A stretch of 64,000 nucleotides of DNA from Promethearchaeota archaeon (GTDB taxonomy: Archaea; Asgardarchaeota; Lokiarchaeia; Helarchaeales; RDOG01): NCBI GenBank assembly GCA_011365055.1, contig RDOG01000011.1:62001-126000 (forward strand). Reading direction: 5' to 3'. Of this stretch, positions 34,670-43,342 are shown piece after piece. The stretch's first letter is position 1. Each line of letters opens with the position of its first letter. The notes beneath the pieces were generated by a model. It searched no databases. It was not told the origin of the DNA and saw nothing but the letters and a program-made list of their open reading frames with translations. The translations under genes were made by a program, and so were the position numbers.

Positions 34670-36121
34670 ATGAAAAATATTATAATTATTGGTAGTGGGA
34701 TCGGCGGTTCGGGCATCGGAGGATTATTAGCAACAAATACAAAATCAAATATTACTTTATTTGAGCAGAATAATTGGGTTGGCGGCCGTTGTGGATCCTA
34801 TATAAAAAAGGATTCGAAAGGGAGAGAATGGATTTGTGACGTTGGAACGCACATCTTTGGAAATTGTGATAAAGGACCCTTAGGAACAATTTTAAAAAAG
34901 ATTGGAAAAGAAAATGAGGTAGAATGGTCATATTGTAGGGATCCAGGACCTCGTATTAGTATGATGGGGCAGATAATGAGTTTCGGTTTGAAAAAAGTAA
35001 CAAAAGACGGTGAAGTCAAGAAAAAGTCTAAACCATCAAAGAAAAAATCCTTTAAAGATTTATTAACAGAGATTTCATATGAAGACACTTACAATTACGA
35101 TGATATGCCCTTGGACAAATATTTAAAAGCGAATAAATTGAACGTGTTTATGTATACACTACAAGCAGGTCTGATGTATGGAACAGGCCCGCAAACTACT
35201 TCTGCTGGAGAATTTCTGCGATGTTCTAAAAAAAATGCAGAAACAATGAGCATGGGATATGTAAAAGGTGGTTGTAAATCAATACCAACTGCCTATTGCA
35301 ACGCAATTACGGAAAATGGAGGGAAAATATTCATGCAGACAAAGGTTAATAGAATAATCGTTGAAGATGGAGTTGCAAAGGGAGTTGAAGTGGGTGCAAA
35401 TAAAGAATATCACGAAGCAGATCTAATTATAGCAAACTCAGATATTAAGACCACTATGTTGAAAATGGTTGGAGAAAATCACTTAGACAAAGAATATGCG
35501 ACAAATGTCAAAAATTTGACATGGGGTGGCCAGGTTTGTTCTTTAAAACTAGGAATTGACATCCATGTAACAGATGACAAATGGTTAAATTACATTCCAA
35601 AGATGACGGAAAAAGATGTAAAAGCTATTGATTTTTCAAATATGGAAGGACAAAAGGATTTAAAAGCAGAAGATATTCCTGAACGAAGTGTTCTCATGAT
35701 CGTACCTCTTTCAAATCTCGATCCTGCACTTGCACCAGAAGGATGTCAAAATTTGCATTGCGTCACACCAACTTTAGGTGCTGGAGGAACAATGGAAGAA
35801 CGAAAAAAGATATCTAAAAAATGGGAAGAATGTTCAATGAATACATTATTAGAACTTTGGCCAGAAATTGATGGACACATTTTATGGACGGATTTTGTAT
35901 CAGACGTGTTCTTAGAAACAAAACTTGGCAAAGAAGGTGCAGGGACGGGAGTTGGTCAAACAATAGGACAAGTAGGAAAGAAAAGACCTTCAGTAATAAG
36001 CCCAATTAAAAACCTCTATTTAACTGGTGGCGATGCAGGAGGTTGGGGTGTTGGAACAGAATTGGCTGCAAATAGTGCTTTAGAATTATATGATATCTTA
36101 ATCAATCAAAAAATTGTATAA
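34670..36121 (+). CDS. FAD-dependent phytoene-desaturase-like oxidoreductase
   Basis: 483 residues of the COG1233 family. The dinucleotide fold is at the N-terminus, followed by LFEQNNWVGGRCGSY. The C-terminal FAD-contact segment is NLYLTGGDAGGWGVGTELAANSALE. The nucleotide loop reads GSGIGGSGIGGLLA, an extra five residues compared with the usual GxGxxG-L. An internal lysine-rich loop (VKKKSKPSKKKS) is also unusual. Family members act on polyisoprenoids or similar hydrophobic substrates, so lipid saturation is possible. It is a single gene; the exact reaction is unknown. Confidence 0.8.
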   Translation: MKNIIIIGSGIGGSGIGGLLATNTKSNITLFEQNNWVGGRCGSYIKKDSKGREWICDVGTHIFGNCDKGPLGTILKKIGKENEVEWSYCRDPGPRISMMGQIMSFGLKKVTKDGEVKKKSKPSKKKSFKDLLTEISYEDTYNYDDMPLDKYLKANKLNVFMYTLQAGLMYGTGPQTTSAGEFLRCSKKNAETMSMGYVKGGCKSIPTAYCNAITENGGKIFMQTKVNRIIVEDGVAKGVEVGANKEYHEADLIIANSDIKTTMLKMVGENHLDKEYATNVKNLTWGGQVCSLKLGIDIHVTDDKWLNYIPKMTEKDVKAIDFSNMEGQKDLKAEDIPERSVLMIVPLSNLDPALAPEGCQNLHCVTPTLGAGGTMEERKKISKKWEECSMNTLLELWPEIDGHILWTDFVSDVFLETKLGKEGAGTGVGQTIGQVGKKRPSVISPIKNLYLTGGDAGGWGVGTELAANSALELYDILINQKIV

Positions 36122-36157
36122 TCTATATCTTTCCCCCTTTTTCTTTATATTTTCAAA

Positions 36158-36709
36158 TTATAAGAAACTTATTAATTTCTGATAAAGGTAAATCCAATAA
36201 ATTATAGAAAGAATAATAAATAAAGTACCAAATCCCAAAAATAGATCTCCAGAAATTACAATCCAATATTCAATTTCATTTTGTATTTTCGGACTAAAAA
36301 TTTGTATGCTTCCTAAAATAATCGATAAAAGTGAGCACACTAATAAATCAAGAAGTATTATAATTTTATATTCATATCCCATGGGATAAGAAGCAGGAAC
36401 GTTTACTTCTTTATATGCAATTTGATATGCTTTTTTCATTTTCATTAATAAGAAAAGACTAATTAGTAAAATTCCCTCACTAATCAAAAACATTATTATA
36501 TAACTAATATAAGTATAGTTATTTCCATATTCTGTTAAAAAAAAAGAATTTGGACCAAAAGATATTAAATATAAAAAGAAAATTATAGCAAATGAACTGA
36601 AAAAAAGTAATATTCCTCCAATGATACTAATAATTTGATCTTTAATTGAAATTTTATCTTCTATTCTTCTTCTTACTTCCATTCTTTCCATTCTTTTAGA
36701 ATAAGACAT
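36158..36709 (-). CDS. Four-helix membrane protein
   Basis: 183 residues, no recognised family. After a basic N-terminus (KRMERMEVRRR) there are four hydrophobic segments (about 28-48, 64-88, 110-132 and 145-172). It lies 15 bases downstream of priL on the same strand and may be co-transcribed with it. Function unknown. Confidence 0.7.
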   Translation of the reverse strand: MSYSKRMERMEVRRRIEDKISIKDQIISIIGGILLFFSSFAIIFFLYLISFGPNSFFLTEYGNNYTYISYIIMFLISEGILLISLFLLMKMKKAYQIAYKEVNVPASYPMGYEYKIIILLDLLVCSLLSIILGSIQIFSPKIQNEIEYWIVISGDLFLGFGTLFIILSIIYWIYLYQKLISFL

Positions 36710-36724
36710 TTTATTTGATATTCC

Positions 36725-37990
36725 TTAATCTTTAATTATTTTTTGTTTTTTAGATGTTTTATTTAAATAATTAAATAATTGTTTTCGAGTAAAATTCATC
36801 TTATTTTTTTTCAAATTCTTAGTAGGTTTAAATGAATCTGTTTGAGCTAAAATAAATGGGAAACATAAAATATTTGGAATTATTAAATTTTCTAACATCC
36901 ATGCCATTCGTTTGAAAAAAGCTAAAGGAATCTTTATCTTTCCATCCGTACACCAATTATAAGGATCATTTCTCATATTAATTTTGCATAATCCAAACGC
37001 TTTAATTTTTTTACAGCTATAGGAAATATAACCCTTATGTTCTGCATGAGAAACCATGTATTTAGTGATATCTTCACGAAAGTCAGGCGAATGAGCAAAT
37101 AAATTCATTAATTCCTCTTTGGACATCCCTATATTTAAACAAAAAAATTCGAAAATTAATCGTTCTTGATGATCAAGATTTTTGCCTTCAAGAAGTTGAA
37201 CGTAAGCATTGTTAATACAAGATGGGAATGCATCATTATAAACAGTTCCGGAATAAAATTCCCCAATATTCCTTTCTGCCTTAAACTCAAGAATGTCGTT
37301 TCGTAATTCTTCAGCAGTTTCTATCAATTTTTTAGGTAATTTATTCTCCTTTAAATGTTCAAATAATTCAGATATTTTTTTATTGATCATTTGACGTATA
37401 GCAGCATTGAATAAATTTGAAATGTCGATTTTACTTAGATTTTCGACCCAACCTTTATTTAAAACGTTATTGGATAATAAAAAATGTTTAGACGTCGCTT
37501 TAGAATCCAGACCAGGATTTAAATCGGTCGTTTCAATTTTTGTTGCAAAAGTAAGATAATCAAATACGTTCATTTTGTAAATTTCTTTTTTATTTTCTTC
37601 CTCTTCGATTTTTACATCCCACTCTTTTAAAATACCTATTTCATTCACGATTCCTGTTTTGCTTGAATCAACAAATTTTCTTGTTCGTTTAGAATAAGAT
37701 TCAGCATATCTATTTGTGAACCAAGAATCATGAAGGTAAGCGATTATCCCGTTTTGAATCGGATAACTTAATGCTTCAATTAAATAATCATTTATAGGTT
37801 TTTTGACAAAATCCTCTAAATTACTTAAAATTAATCTTAGGTTTTCTAATGCGTTTGGTATAACTTTTTCGTATTCTTTTATTATATTATCAATAGTGAA
37901 ATTAAACTTTCTAAAAATCTCTTTATTACTATCTAAGAAGGGAAATTTAGCAATTCTACTCCAACTCACATCCTTATAAGATAAACCCAA
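36725..37990 (-). CDS. priL: DNA primase large subunit
   Basis: 421 residues. It pairs with PriS to make replication primers. Identification rests on the C-terminal iron-sulfur domain: C258 (FPSCI), C326 (YSCKKI), C335 (GLC) and C347 (NWC). These sit in the expected context LLEGKNLDHQERLIFEFF, GMSKEELMNLFAHSPDF and KYMVSHAEHKGYISY. The N-terminal 240 residues are helical as in archaeal PriL. The start is TTG. No priS is next to it. A basic tail of about 50 residues follows the core. Confidence 0.92.
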   Translation of the reverse strand: MGLSYKDVSWSRIAKFPFLDSNKEIFRKFNFTIDNIIKEYEKVIPNALENLRLILSNLEDFVKKPINDYLIEALSYPIQNGIIAYLHDSWFTNRYAESYSKRTRKFVDSSKTGIVNEIGILKEWDVKIEEEENKKEIYKMNVFDYLTFATKIETTDLNPGLDSKATSKHFLLSNNVLNKGWVENLSKIDISNLFNAAIRQMINKKISELFEHLKENKLPKKLIETAEELRNDILEFKAERNIGEFYSGTVYNDAFPSCINNAYVQLLEGKNLDHQERLIFEFFCLNIGMSKEELMNLFAHSPDFREDITKYMVSHAEHKGYISYSCKKIKAFGLCKINMRNDPYNWCTDGKIKIPLAFFKRMAWMLENLIIPNILCFPFILAQTDSFKPTKNLKKNKMNFTRKQLFNYLNKTSKKQKIIKD

Positions 37991-38117
37991 GATTTCTCAA
38001 CTAAATTTCGATTTTTCAAGATTCAGTACTTAATTATATTTTTTATTAATTAAAGATTATTCTTTCAATAATAAGTAAAAAAAGTGTTTATATTTAACAT
38101 ATTTGAGTTAAAATTAA

Positions 38118-39377
38118 TTAAGTATCTGATTGACAAATTTTTTTAAATAATGATAAAGCACAATAATTCCCACACATTGTACAGGATTCTTCATCTACTC
38201 TATGTTTTTTTTGCGGTTCATCAGGATCTAAACAATGTGCGAATTGATCTTTCCAAGCCTTTAAAAACCGAGCTTTTGAGACTTCTAAATCATCGTTAAA
38301 TAGTTGATTTAATCCAAATTTAATAGAATCACCGACATGAGCAGCAATCCTACATGCAATTAACCCATTCTTAATATCCTCAACTGTTGGTAAACAAAGA
38401 TGCTCCGCTGGTGTAATAGCGCATAAATAATCTGCCCCAAATCCAGATGCAAATGCTCCACCAATAGCAGCCGCAACGTGATCATAACCTAACGCAAAAT
38501 CGGTAGGCAATGGACCAGAAACAAATAAAGGTCTATCTTGAGTCATTTTTTTATGAATTTTAGTCCATTCCATAAGATCTTTAGCATTTATATGCCCACC
38601 AAGGCTTTCTAATATTACTTGTACACCATTCTTATTTGCTAATTTGGCGAGTTTTGAATTAATCATTATTTCAGAAATTTGAAATTCATCAATTTTATCG
38701 TGGATGCATCCAGTTCTCATCGCATTTCCTAAATTTAATACGATATCTCGCTCCTTCATTAATTCTAAAATATATTCAAAATTCCTAAAAAAGGGATTCT
38801 CTATTGAATTCGATACCATCATTGATGCAGTAAAGCTGCCACCTTTAGAAACCATCCCCATAATTCTCTTTCCTTTCATTTTAATTAGATCTTCAAGTGA
38901 AAATCCAGCATGAATGACCAGAGAACTTATACCATCCTTAATTTGTTTTTCAATTGTCTTAAAAATACAATTTTCTGATAAGTTTAAAAAAGAATTTGCA
39001 TCCACAATACTTTGATAGATTGGAACAGTTGTTATAGGGATGATAGAATGCTCTAACATTTTTTTTCGTATAAAATCAATATCTCCACCCATCGAAAGGT
39101 CTGATAGTGTGTCAGCACCATATTTATGTGCAATTTTTACTTTTTCAATTTCATTATCAAGATTAATAATAGAAGAAGATGTTCCAATATTAACATTTAT
39201 TTTTGTTCTAAACGGAGAGCCGATACCAATAGCTTTAAAATTCTTCCTTTTCATTATTATTGCTCTCCCTTTTGATATTTCTTTTAAAAGAAAATTTTTG
39301 TCAATATTTTCATCTTTAGATACTTGAATCATTTCCTTTGTAACATTTCCTTTAATAGCATCTTCAAATATTGTCAA
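38118..39377 (-). CDS. thiC: Phosphomethylpyrimidine synthase ThiC
   Basis: Radical-SAM enzyme that rearranges aminoimidazole ribotide to HMP-phosphate in thiamine synthesis. About 419 residues from a TTG at 39377, six bases after AGGTG. Signatures include GIGSPFRTKINVNIGTSS, KYGADTLSDLSMGGD, LESLGGH and LCLPTVEDIKNGLIACRIAAH. The C-terminal cluster motif is CTMCGNYC (C-x2-C-x3-C). The gene is followed upstream in the transcript by a DUF167 gene and the Ftr pair, all on the minus strand. Thiamine regulation is not visible: I see no THI-box sequence before it. Confidence 0.95.
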   Translation of the reverse strand: MTIFEDAIKGNVTKEMIQVSKDENIDKNFLLKEISKGRAIIMKRKNFKAIGIGSPFRTKINVNIGTSSSIINLDNEIEKVKIAHKYGADTLSDLSMGGDIDFIRKKMLEHSIIPITTVPIYQSIVDANSFLNLSENCIFKTIEKQIKDGISSLVIHAGFSLEDLIKMKGKRIMGMVSKGGSFTASMMVSNSIENPFFRNFEYILELMKERDIVLNLGNAMRTGCIHDKIDEFQISEIMINSKLAKLANKNGVQVILESLGGHINAKDLMEWTKIHKKMTQDRPLFVSGPLPTDFALGYDHVAAAIGGAFASGFGADYLCAITPAEHLCLPTVEDIKNGLIACRIAAHVGDSIKFGLNQLFNDDLEVSKARFLKAWKDQFAHCLDPDEPQKKHRVDEESCTMCGNYCALSLFKKICQSDT

Positions 39378-39403
39378 GAAAAACACCTGAAAAAATTAAT
39401 GAT

Positions 39404-39637
39404 TTATTCAGAGAAATAAATTTTTACTAATTTATTAGTAGTTTTCATACCTTTAATAATCTCAATGTCTGTTTTAGCAACTTTAAAATGTTTTGACAAT
39501 AATTTTATCAATTCTTTATTAGCTGCTCCTTTTATCGGTTGAGATTTTAAATGTACTTCAAGTTTATTCTTATCTATTTTAATTATATCTATCTTTTTTG
39601 CGTTTGGTTTAACATTTATTTCAAATATTTGTTCCAT
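39404..39637 (-). CDS. DUF167 (YggU-like) protein
   Basis: 77 residues. The N-terminal FEINVKPNAKKIDI and the core KLEVHLKSQPIKGAANKELIKLLSKHF are the DUF167 signature, a small conserved fold of unknown function. It lies between ftr-like and thiC with short gaps (34 and about 26 bases), so it may be in the same transcript. Confidence 0.88.
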   Translation of the reverse strand: MEQIFEINVKPNAKKIDIIKIDKNKLEVHLKSQPIKGAANKELIKLLSKHFKVAKTDIEIIKGMKTTNKLVKIYFSE

Positions 39638-39671
39638 TTAATCCCAAACAATTATCAAATTAGAAATTATA

Positions 39672-40535
39672 TTAGAGTATCATTTTAAGTTCGAATTTTT
39701 CATGACCCAATTTAGATTCAAATGAAGAACTCGTGATTTTTGTAATCCCTGGATAATTTTCAATGGATTCAATGCCAAATTTTAAAGTATTAAATAAATT
39801 AGTAACATCAAGTGCATCTAGAATTATTTGAAAAGCAATATTTGTCCCTTTAGGAATATTCGGATCATGTAATTTAGGACAGAATTTTGTATTTAGTGTT
39901 TTTTTCATAAAATCATATTTTTCAGATCCAAGTTTAAACCCAAATCGCGTGAATCCTCCCGGATATGGGCTCATTATACCAGGAGTCTCTTGTACTATTT
40001 CAGAAAATGCCATACAAGCTTGTAAAACGTTTTTCGAATCATTCCCCATAATAATTATGTTGGTACTAACACCAAGTTTCATCCCAAATTCAGATTCAAT
40101 AAAAAAATCGCCATCAAAAGATGGAAGATTCCAAACTGTGCGATCATTCAACATACCCTTCATTTGATTTCCATCAGCAAAATAAGCAATGCTATCACCC
40201 ACTTTTACTTTTTCTACTTCGGGATCATCAAACATATAGTCAAATACAGATGATGTAGGTGTGCATATGATAGATTGGGTAATTCTACGTGCCATTTCTT
40301 TCTCTAAAGCTTTTTTAGTTGGAGCAGCTATCATCATTACTACACCATATCTCTTATCAGGAGTTTCAGAAGTACGAAGATCAATACCAGCTTCAATCCC
40401 ATCTTTATATCCAAAACCGCTCGCCATTCGTGCAGCAGTTAAGGCCCATTCGGGAGATACTGCAGTAACAAGTATTCTTCCCATCCATAAAGCAATTAAT
40501 TCGCCCGTTCCATCCAATTCAAATGAAGGTGACAC
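39672..40535 (-). CDS. Second, divergent Ftr paralogue
   Basis: 287 residues that align end to end with the Ftr at 40563. Shared or equivalent segments are FELDGTGELIALWMGRILVTAVSPEWALTAA (read in parts), AGIDLRTSETPDKRYGV, RITQSIICTPTSSVFDYM, FADGNQMKG and SPYPGGFTRFGFKLGS. It is shorter and lacks the canonical AEAF and GRPGV residues (ELIALW, KRYGV). It may be an altered formyltransferase, a regulatory subunit or an enzyme for a modified pterin. It starts at GTG, 27 bases after ftr, in one transcript. Tandem duplication is the likely origin. Confidence 0.82.
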   Translation of the reverse strand: MSPSFELDGTGELIALWMGRILVTAVSPEWALTAARMASGFGYKDGIEAGIDLRTSETPDKRYGVVMMIAAPTKKALEKEMARRITQSIICTPTSSVFDYMFDDPEVEKVKVGDSIAYFADGNQMKGMLNDRTVWNLPSFDGDFFIESEFGMKLGVSTNIIIMGNDSKNVLQACMAFSEIVQETPGIMSPYPGGFTRFGFKLGSEKYDFMKKTLNTKFCPKLHDPNIPKGTNIAFQIILDALDVTNLFNTLKFGIESIENYPGITKITSSSFESKLGHEKFELKMIL

Positions 40536-40562
40536 TTAAAATCAACTCTTATTAAAAAAAGA

Positions 40563-41507
40563 TTAGAGGCCTAAGGCTTCTTTTAAATGAATTTGAACCT
40601 TTCCCAAGGTTCCTCCAAAATTTCCCGCAGAGATTTTTATTATGCCTGGCACTTTTACAGCAGCTTTTATTCCTTTAGCTGTTGCTTTTTTTAATAAATC
40701 TTCATTTAAACCATTGAATACAAGCTCTAAAACGCAATTTGAACCAGCAGGAACTTTAGATCCTTCAACTTTCTCCTTTAAAACGGGACATTCAAGATGA
40801 TTCGTGGATGCATTTAAGAACTTATATTTTAAGCTTCCAGTCTTTGAGCCAGAACGGCAAACGCCTCCGGGAAAACTAGCAATGACACCTTTAACCGCTT
40901 TAATTTCCTTTACAGCATCAACAGCAGCTTTTAATGTATTATCTAAGTTATCACCGAAAATGAAGAGATTACCGCCGGCAATTCCTTTCTTGGCATTGAA
41001 TCCATGTTCTACATTAAACCAACCTTCCATGACGGGGATTTTCCACATTCTTTTACCTTTTAATTCATATTCTTCTTCGAATCCATCCCCAAAATATGCT
41101 AAATTTCTTCCAGTTATAAAAATTGCTTTTTTAGGAACCTTTGTCCCATCTTTTTGTTTAGCTTGGTACATATCTGGTTCCAATCCCATCCAATCAAAGG
41201 CTGAAGCAGTAGGACAAGTTAAAATACATTGACCCATCCTATTTAACATCGAAGTTCCTAATTGTGCTCTTCCAGAATAAAGCATGACTGAAACACCAGG
41301 GCGTCCATCTGGAGTTGCTGATGCAGGAACGATTTCATCAATTCCAGCTTCACAATCACAAGCAATTGCAGAAACTGCAAACCCACTAAAAACTTGGGCA
41401 CAAGTCATTGCCCATTCTTCATTTATTGCAGTTATTAATACTCTTGTACACCACATATCAAATGCTTCTGCATATGTATCATCTATTTTTACGCCATTTA
41501 ATTCCAT
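40563..41507 (-). CDS. ftr: Formylmethanofuran:tetrahydromethanopterin formyltransferase
   Basis: Moves the formyl group between methanofuran and tetrahydromethanopterin in archaeal C1 metabolism, in the methyl branch of the Wood-Ljungdahl pathway. 314 residues, of normal length. The sequence follows canonical Ftr from the start (MELNGVKIDDTYAEAFDMW), with CEAGID, SATPDGRPGVSVML, LNRMGQCILTCPTASAFD, YFGDGFEEEYELKGKRMW, ASFPGGVCRSGSKTGS and the C-terminal ISAGNFGGTLGKVQIHL. A GTGAGGA site precedes the ATG. It is the first of two tandem ftr-type genes. Confidence 0.96.
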   Translation of the reverse strand: MELNGVKIDDTYAEAFDMWCTRVLITAINEEWAMTCAQVFSGFAVSAIACDCEAGIDEIVPASATPDGRPGVSVMLYSGRAQLGTSMLNRMGQCILTCPTASAFDWMGLEPDMYQAKQKDGTKVPKKAIFITGRNLAYFGDGFEEEYELKGKRMWKIPVMEGWFNVEHGFNAKKGIAGGNLFIFGDNLDNTLKAAVDAVKEIKAVKGVIASFPGGVCRSGSKTGSLKYKFLNASTNHLECPVLKEKVEGSKVPAGSNCVLELVFNGLNEDLLKKATAKGIKAAVKVPGIIKISAGNFGGTLGKVQIHLKEALGL

Positions 41508-41612
41508 TAAAAATCCTCACTTCAAAATTTATTTGGTAATTTATTTCTTTGATATAATTGCAAATACAATTTAAGAGAAATTTAATTAAAGATTTTTGTC
41601 ATCCAATTCCTA

Positions 41613-42110
41613 ATGAAAAAATTAACCAGATTTTTTTTGTTAATAAGCCCTCTAATAATATTTGGATTACTTATCATTGAATATAATGTTTGGAGACCAC
41701 CTATCAATCCCTCAATTACGCAACCAGTATCCATAACAATATTATTAGAAAAGCCAGACGTTTATCAAGCACCGATGCTCCTCTCAATAAATGGAGATGT
41801 TAAAAATAGAACGAATAATGATTTATTTATCATAGGATTAAATAATAAAGTTCTTAGAGTAAATTGTTCGGGTCTTAATATAGAAGAAATAAAGCCGGGT
41901 ATGACATTATATATTAAGGGATATTCATATTATCACGATACGAGTAAAAATTATTTTTTAGCTATAGAAATTTATATTTTTTATTCATATTCTTTATATT
42001 TATCCATACCAGGTCTCATTATCATCTTAATTATTCTTTTCGTTGTTTTTAAATTTAATTTTAAAGACTTTAGCTTCTCACGACGAAAGGGGGAAAAAAA
42101 TAATGCCTGA
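41613..42110 (+). CDS. Membrane protein with small extracytoplasmic domain
   Basis: 165 residues. A membrane helix at about 8-25 and another at about 128-150 flank a beta-rich domain (30-125: APMLLSINGDVKNRTNNDLFI and KPGMTLYIKGYSYYHD) that looks like an OB-type barrel. No family is recognised. Its last 8 bases overlap the start of the membrane hydrolase-like gene at 42103, so the two are probably translated together. Confidence 0.65.
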   Translation: MKKLTRFFLLISPLIIFGLLIIEYNVWRPPINPSITQPVSITILLEKPDVYQAPMLLSINGDVKNRTNNDLFIIGLNNKVLRVNCSGLNIEEIKPGMTLYIKGYSYYHDTSKNYFLAIEIYIFYSYSLYLSIPGLIIILIILFVVFKFNFKDFSFSRRKGEKNNA

Positions 42111-42657
42111 TTGGTTGACACATCTAGTAATAGGTTACATCATCATATGGGCAGTAAGTAAATTTCCAACTTACGATGTCAAATTGAGAAAATATTATTG
42201 GATTTTCATCATTGGGATGGTTGCACCAGATATCGAACGTATATTTTCAATCATTGCAAACCTTATTGGAAATTCATACATCCAAGAATTCTTTGGTCCT
42301 ATTACAACCATTACTCATTCATTCTTAGGTGTTCTACTAGTAAGTCTATTTATTACGGGATTTTTTTCGCGAGAACAGGACTCAAAAAATATCTTTCTCG
42401 TTCTTATTATTGGAGGAATTGGGCACCTTATTATGGATATGATTATGTGGCCTGCTGGTTGGGGTTATGGCATTCCGTTGTTTTACCCATTAATCGGACC
42501 TGAATTCGTTGTATCTTTTGGATTTGTGTGGCCTGGAGGATTCATACCCTTAATTATAGCATCAATAATCTTCTTAGGAACAATTAGTATCGATCTTATT
42601 ACAAAAAATTTCACGGTTTTTAAATATAATTTTTCAAAAAAAGTTGAAATTATTTAA
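42103..42657 (+). CDS. Membrane-bound metal-dependent hydrolase-like protein (YdjM/DUF457 type)
   Basis: 184 residues from the ATG at 42103, which has GAAAGGGGG upstream; an earlier in-frame ATG at 42043 lies inside the previous gene. Motifs PDWLTHLVIGY, MVAPDIER, ITTITHSFLG and GGIGHLIMDMIMWP place His and Asp residues at the membrane ends of about five helices, as in the YdjM/DUF457 family of putative membrane hydrolases. The role is unknown. Confidence 0.8.
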   Translation: MPDWLTHLVIGYIIIWAVSKFPTYDVKLRKYYWIFIIGMVAPDIERIFSIIANLIGNSYIQEFFGPITTITHSFLGVLLVSLFITGFFSREQDSKNIFLVLIIGGIGHLIMDMIMWPAGWGYGIPLFYPLIGPEFVVSFGFVWPGGFIPLIIASIIFLGTISIDLITKNFTVFKYNFSKKVEII

Positions 42658-42660
42658 TAT

Positions 42661-43272
42661 TCAATCCTTTAATTTGAACTTGAATTTTTTTAAAATTTCG
42701 CCTTTCTTTCTGAAGGTTATAGCATCTTCTTCATCAGACTTCACGATTATTTCTTTTTGTACTAAAGTTTTTGTTGCATTCCAAATTTCATATTCACTAA
42801 TTTGGGGATTGTAATCACGAGAATATATGTCTAAAATCTCGCGAATGTTAAGTTTTTTAGGTGAAGATTCTAAAATTGCATAGACATTCTTCAATATAAC
42901 AAGTTCATCGAGAACTTTAAGAAATGGATTAAAATCATTAACTTCAACCAATCTGCCAGGTAATATTAAAGGAGAACCTTTATATATAGTGAAAAAAGTA
43001 TCGATCATAGTATCTAAAATAAGTTTTCCTTGTCTTGGATCATCTTCTTGATCAATGAATAATGCGAAACAAATATCACCTTCGATTTCCATCAAAATTT
43101 GGTGTTGATGCATTATAATGTTCTTTATTTCCCCCTCTCCAAGATCATCTGTGAGATTTTCAAAGGCAGATAATAAACCCGTTAAGATAAGCATGTCTTT
43201 TTCCTGAAAACCATAGCTTCTTGATACTAACAGATTCCCATTTGTTAAAAATATTAAAACATTTTTAATCAT
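42661..43272 (-). CDS. Longin-like domain protein with C-terminal winged helix
   Basis: 203 residues from the ATG at 43272; a GTG at 43281 is an alternative. Residues 1-120 look like a longin/roadblock-type fold: KNVLIFLTNGNLLVSRSYG strands, then QHQILMEIEGDICFALFIDQ strands, and a long helix LDTMIDTFFTIYKG. Residues 125-203 look like a winged helix (NIREILDIYSRD...YEIWNATKTLVQKEIIV). Longin domains in eukaryotes belong to SNAREs, adaptor complexes and small-GTPase regulators, and they are abundant in Asgard archaea. No GTPase gene is adjacent. Convergent with the gene at 42103. Confidence 0.65.
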   Translation of the reverse strand: MIKNVLIFLTNGNLLVSRSYGFQEKDMLILTGLLSAFENLTDDLGEGEIKNIIMHQHQILMEIEGDICFALFIDQEDDPRQGKLILDTMIDTFFTIYKGSPLILPGRLVEVNDFNPFLKVLDELVILKNVYAILESSPKKLNIREILDIYSRDYNPQISEYEIWNATKTLVQKEIIVKSDEEDAITFRKKGEILKKFKFKLKD

Positions 43273-43342
43273 TTTATTCACTATTTTTAATGATTCATTA
43301 AAAATGATTTATAACGTTTCATTATTTATAATTTTCACATTT

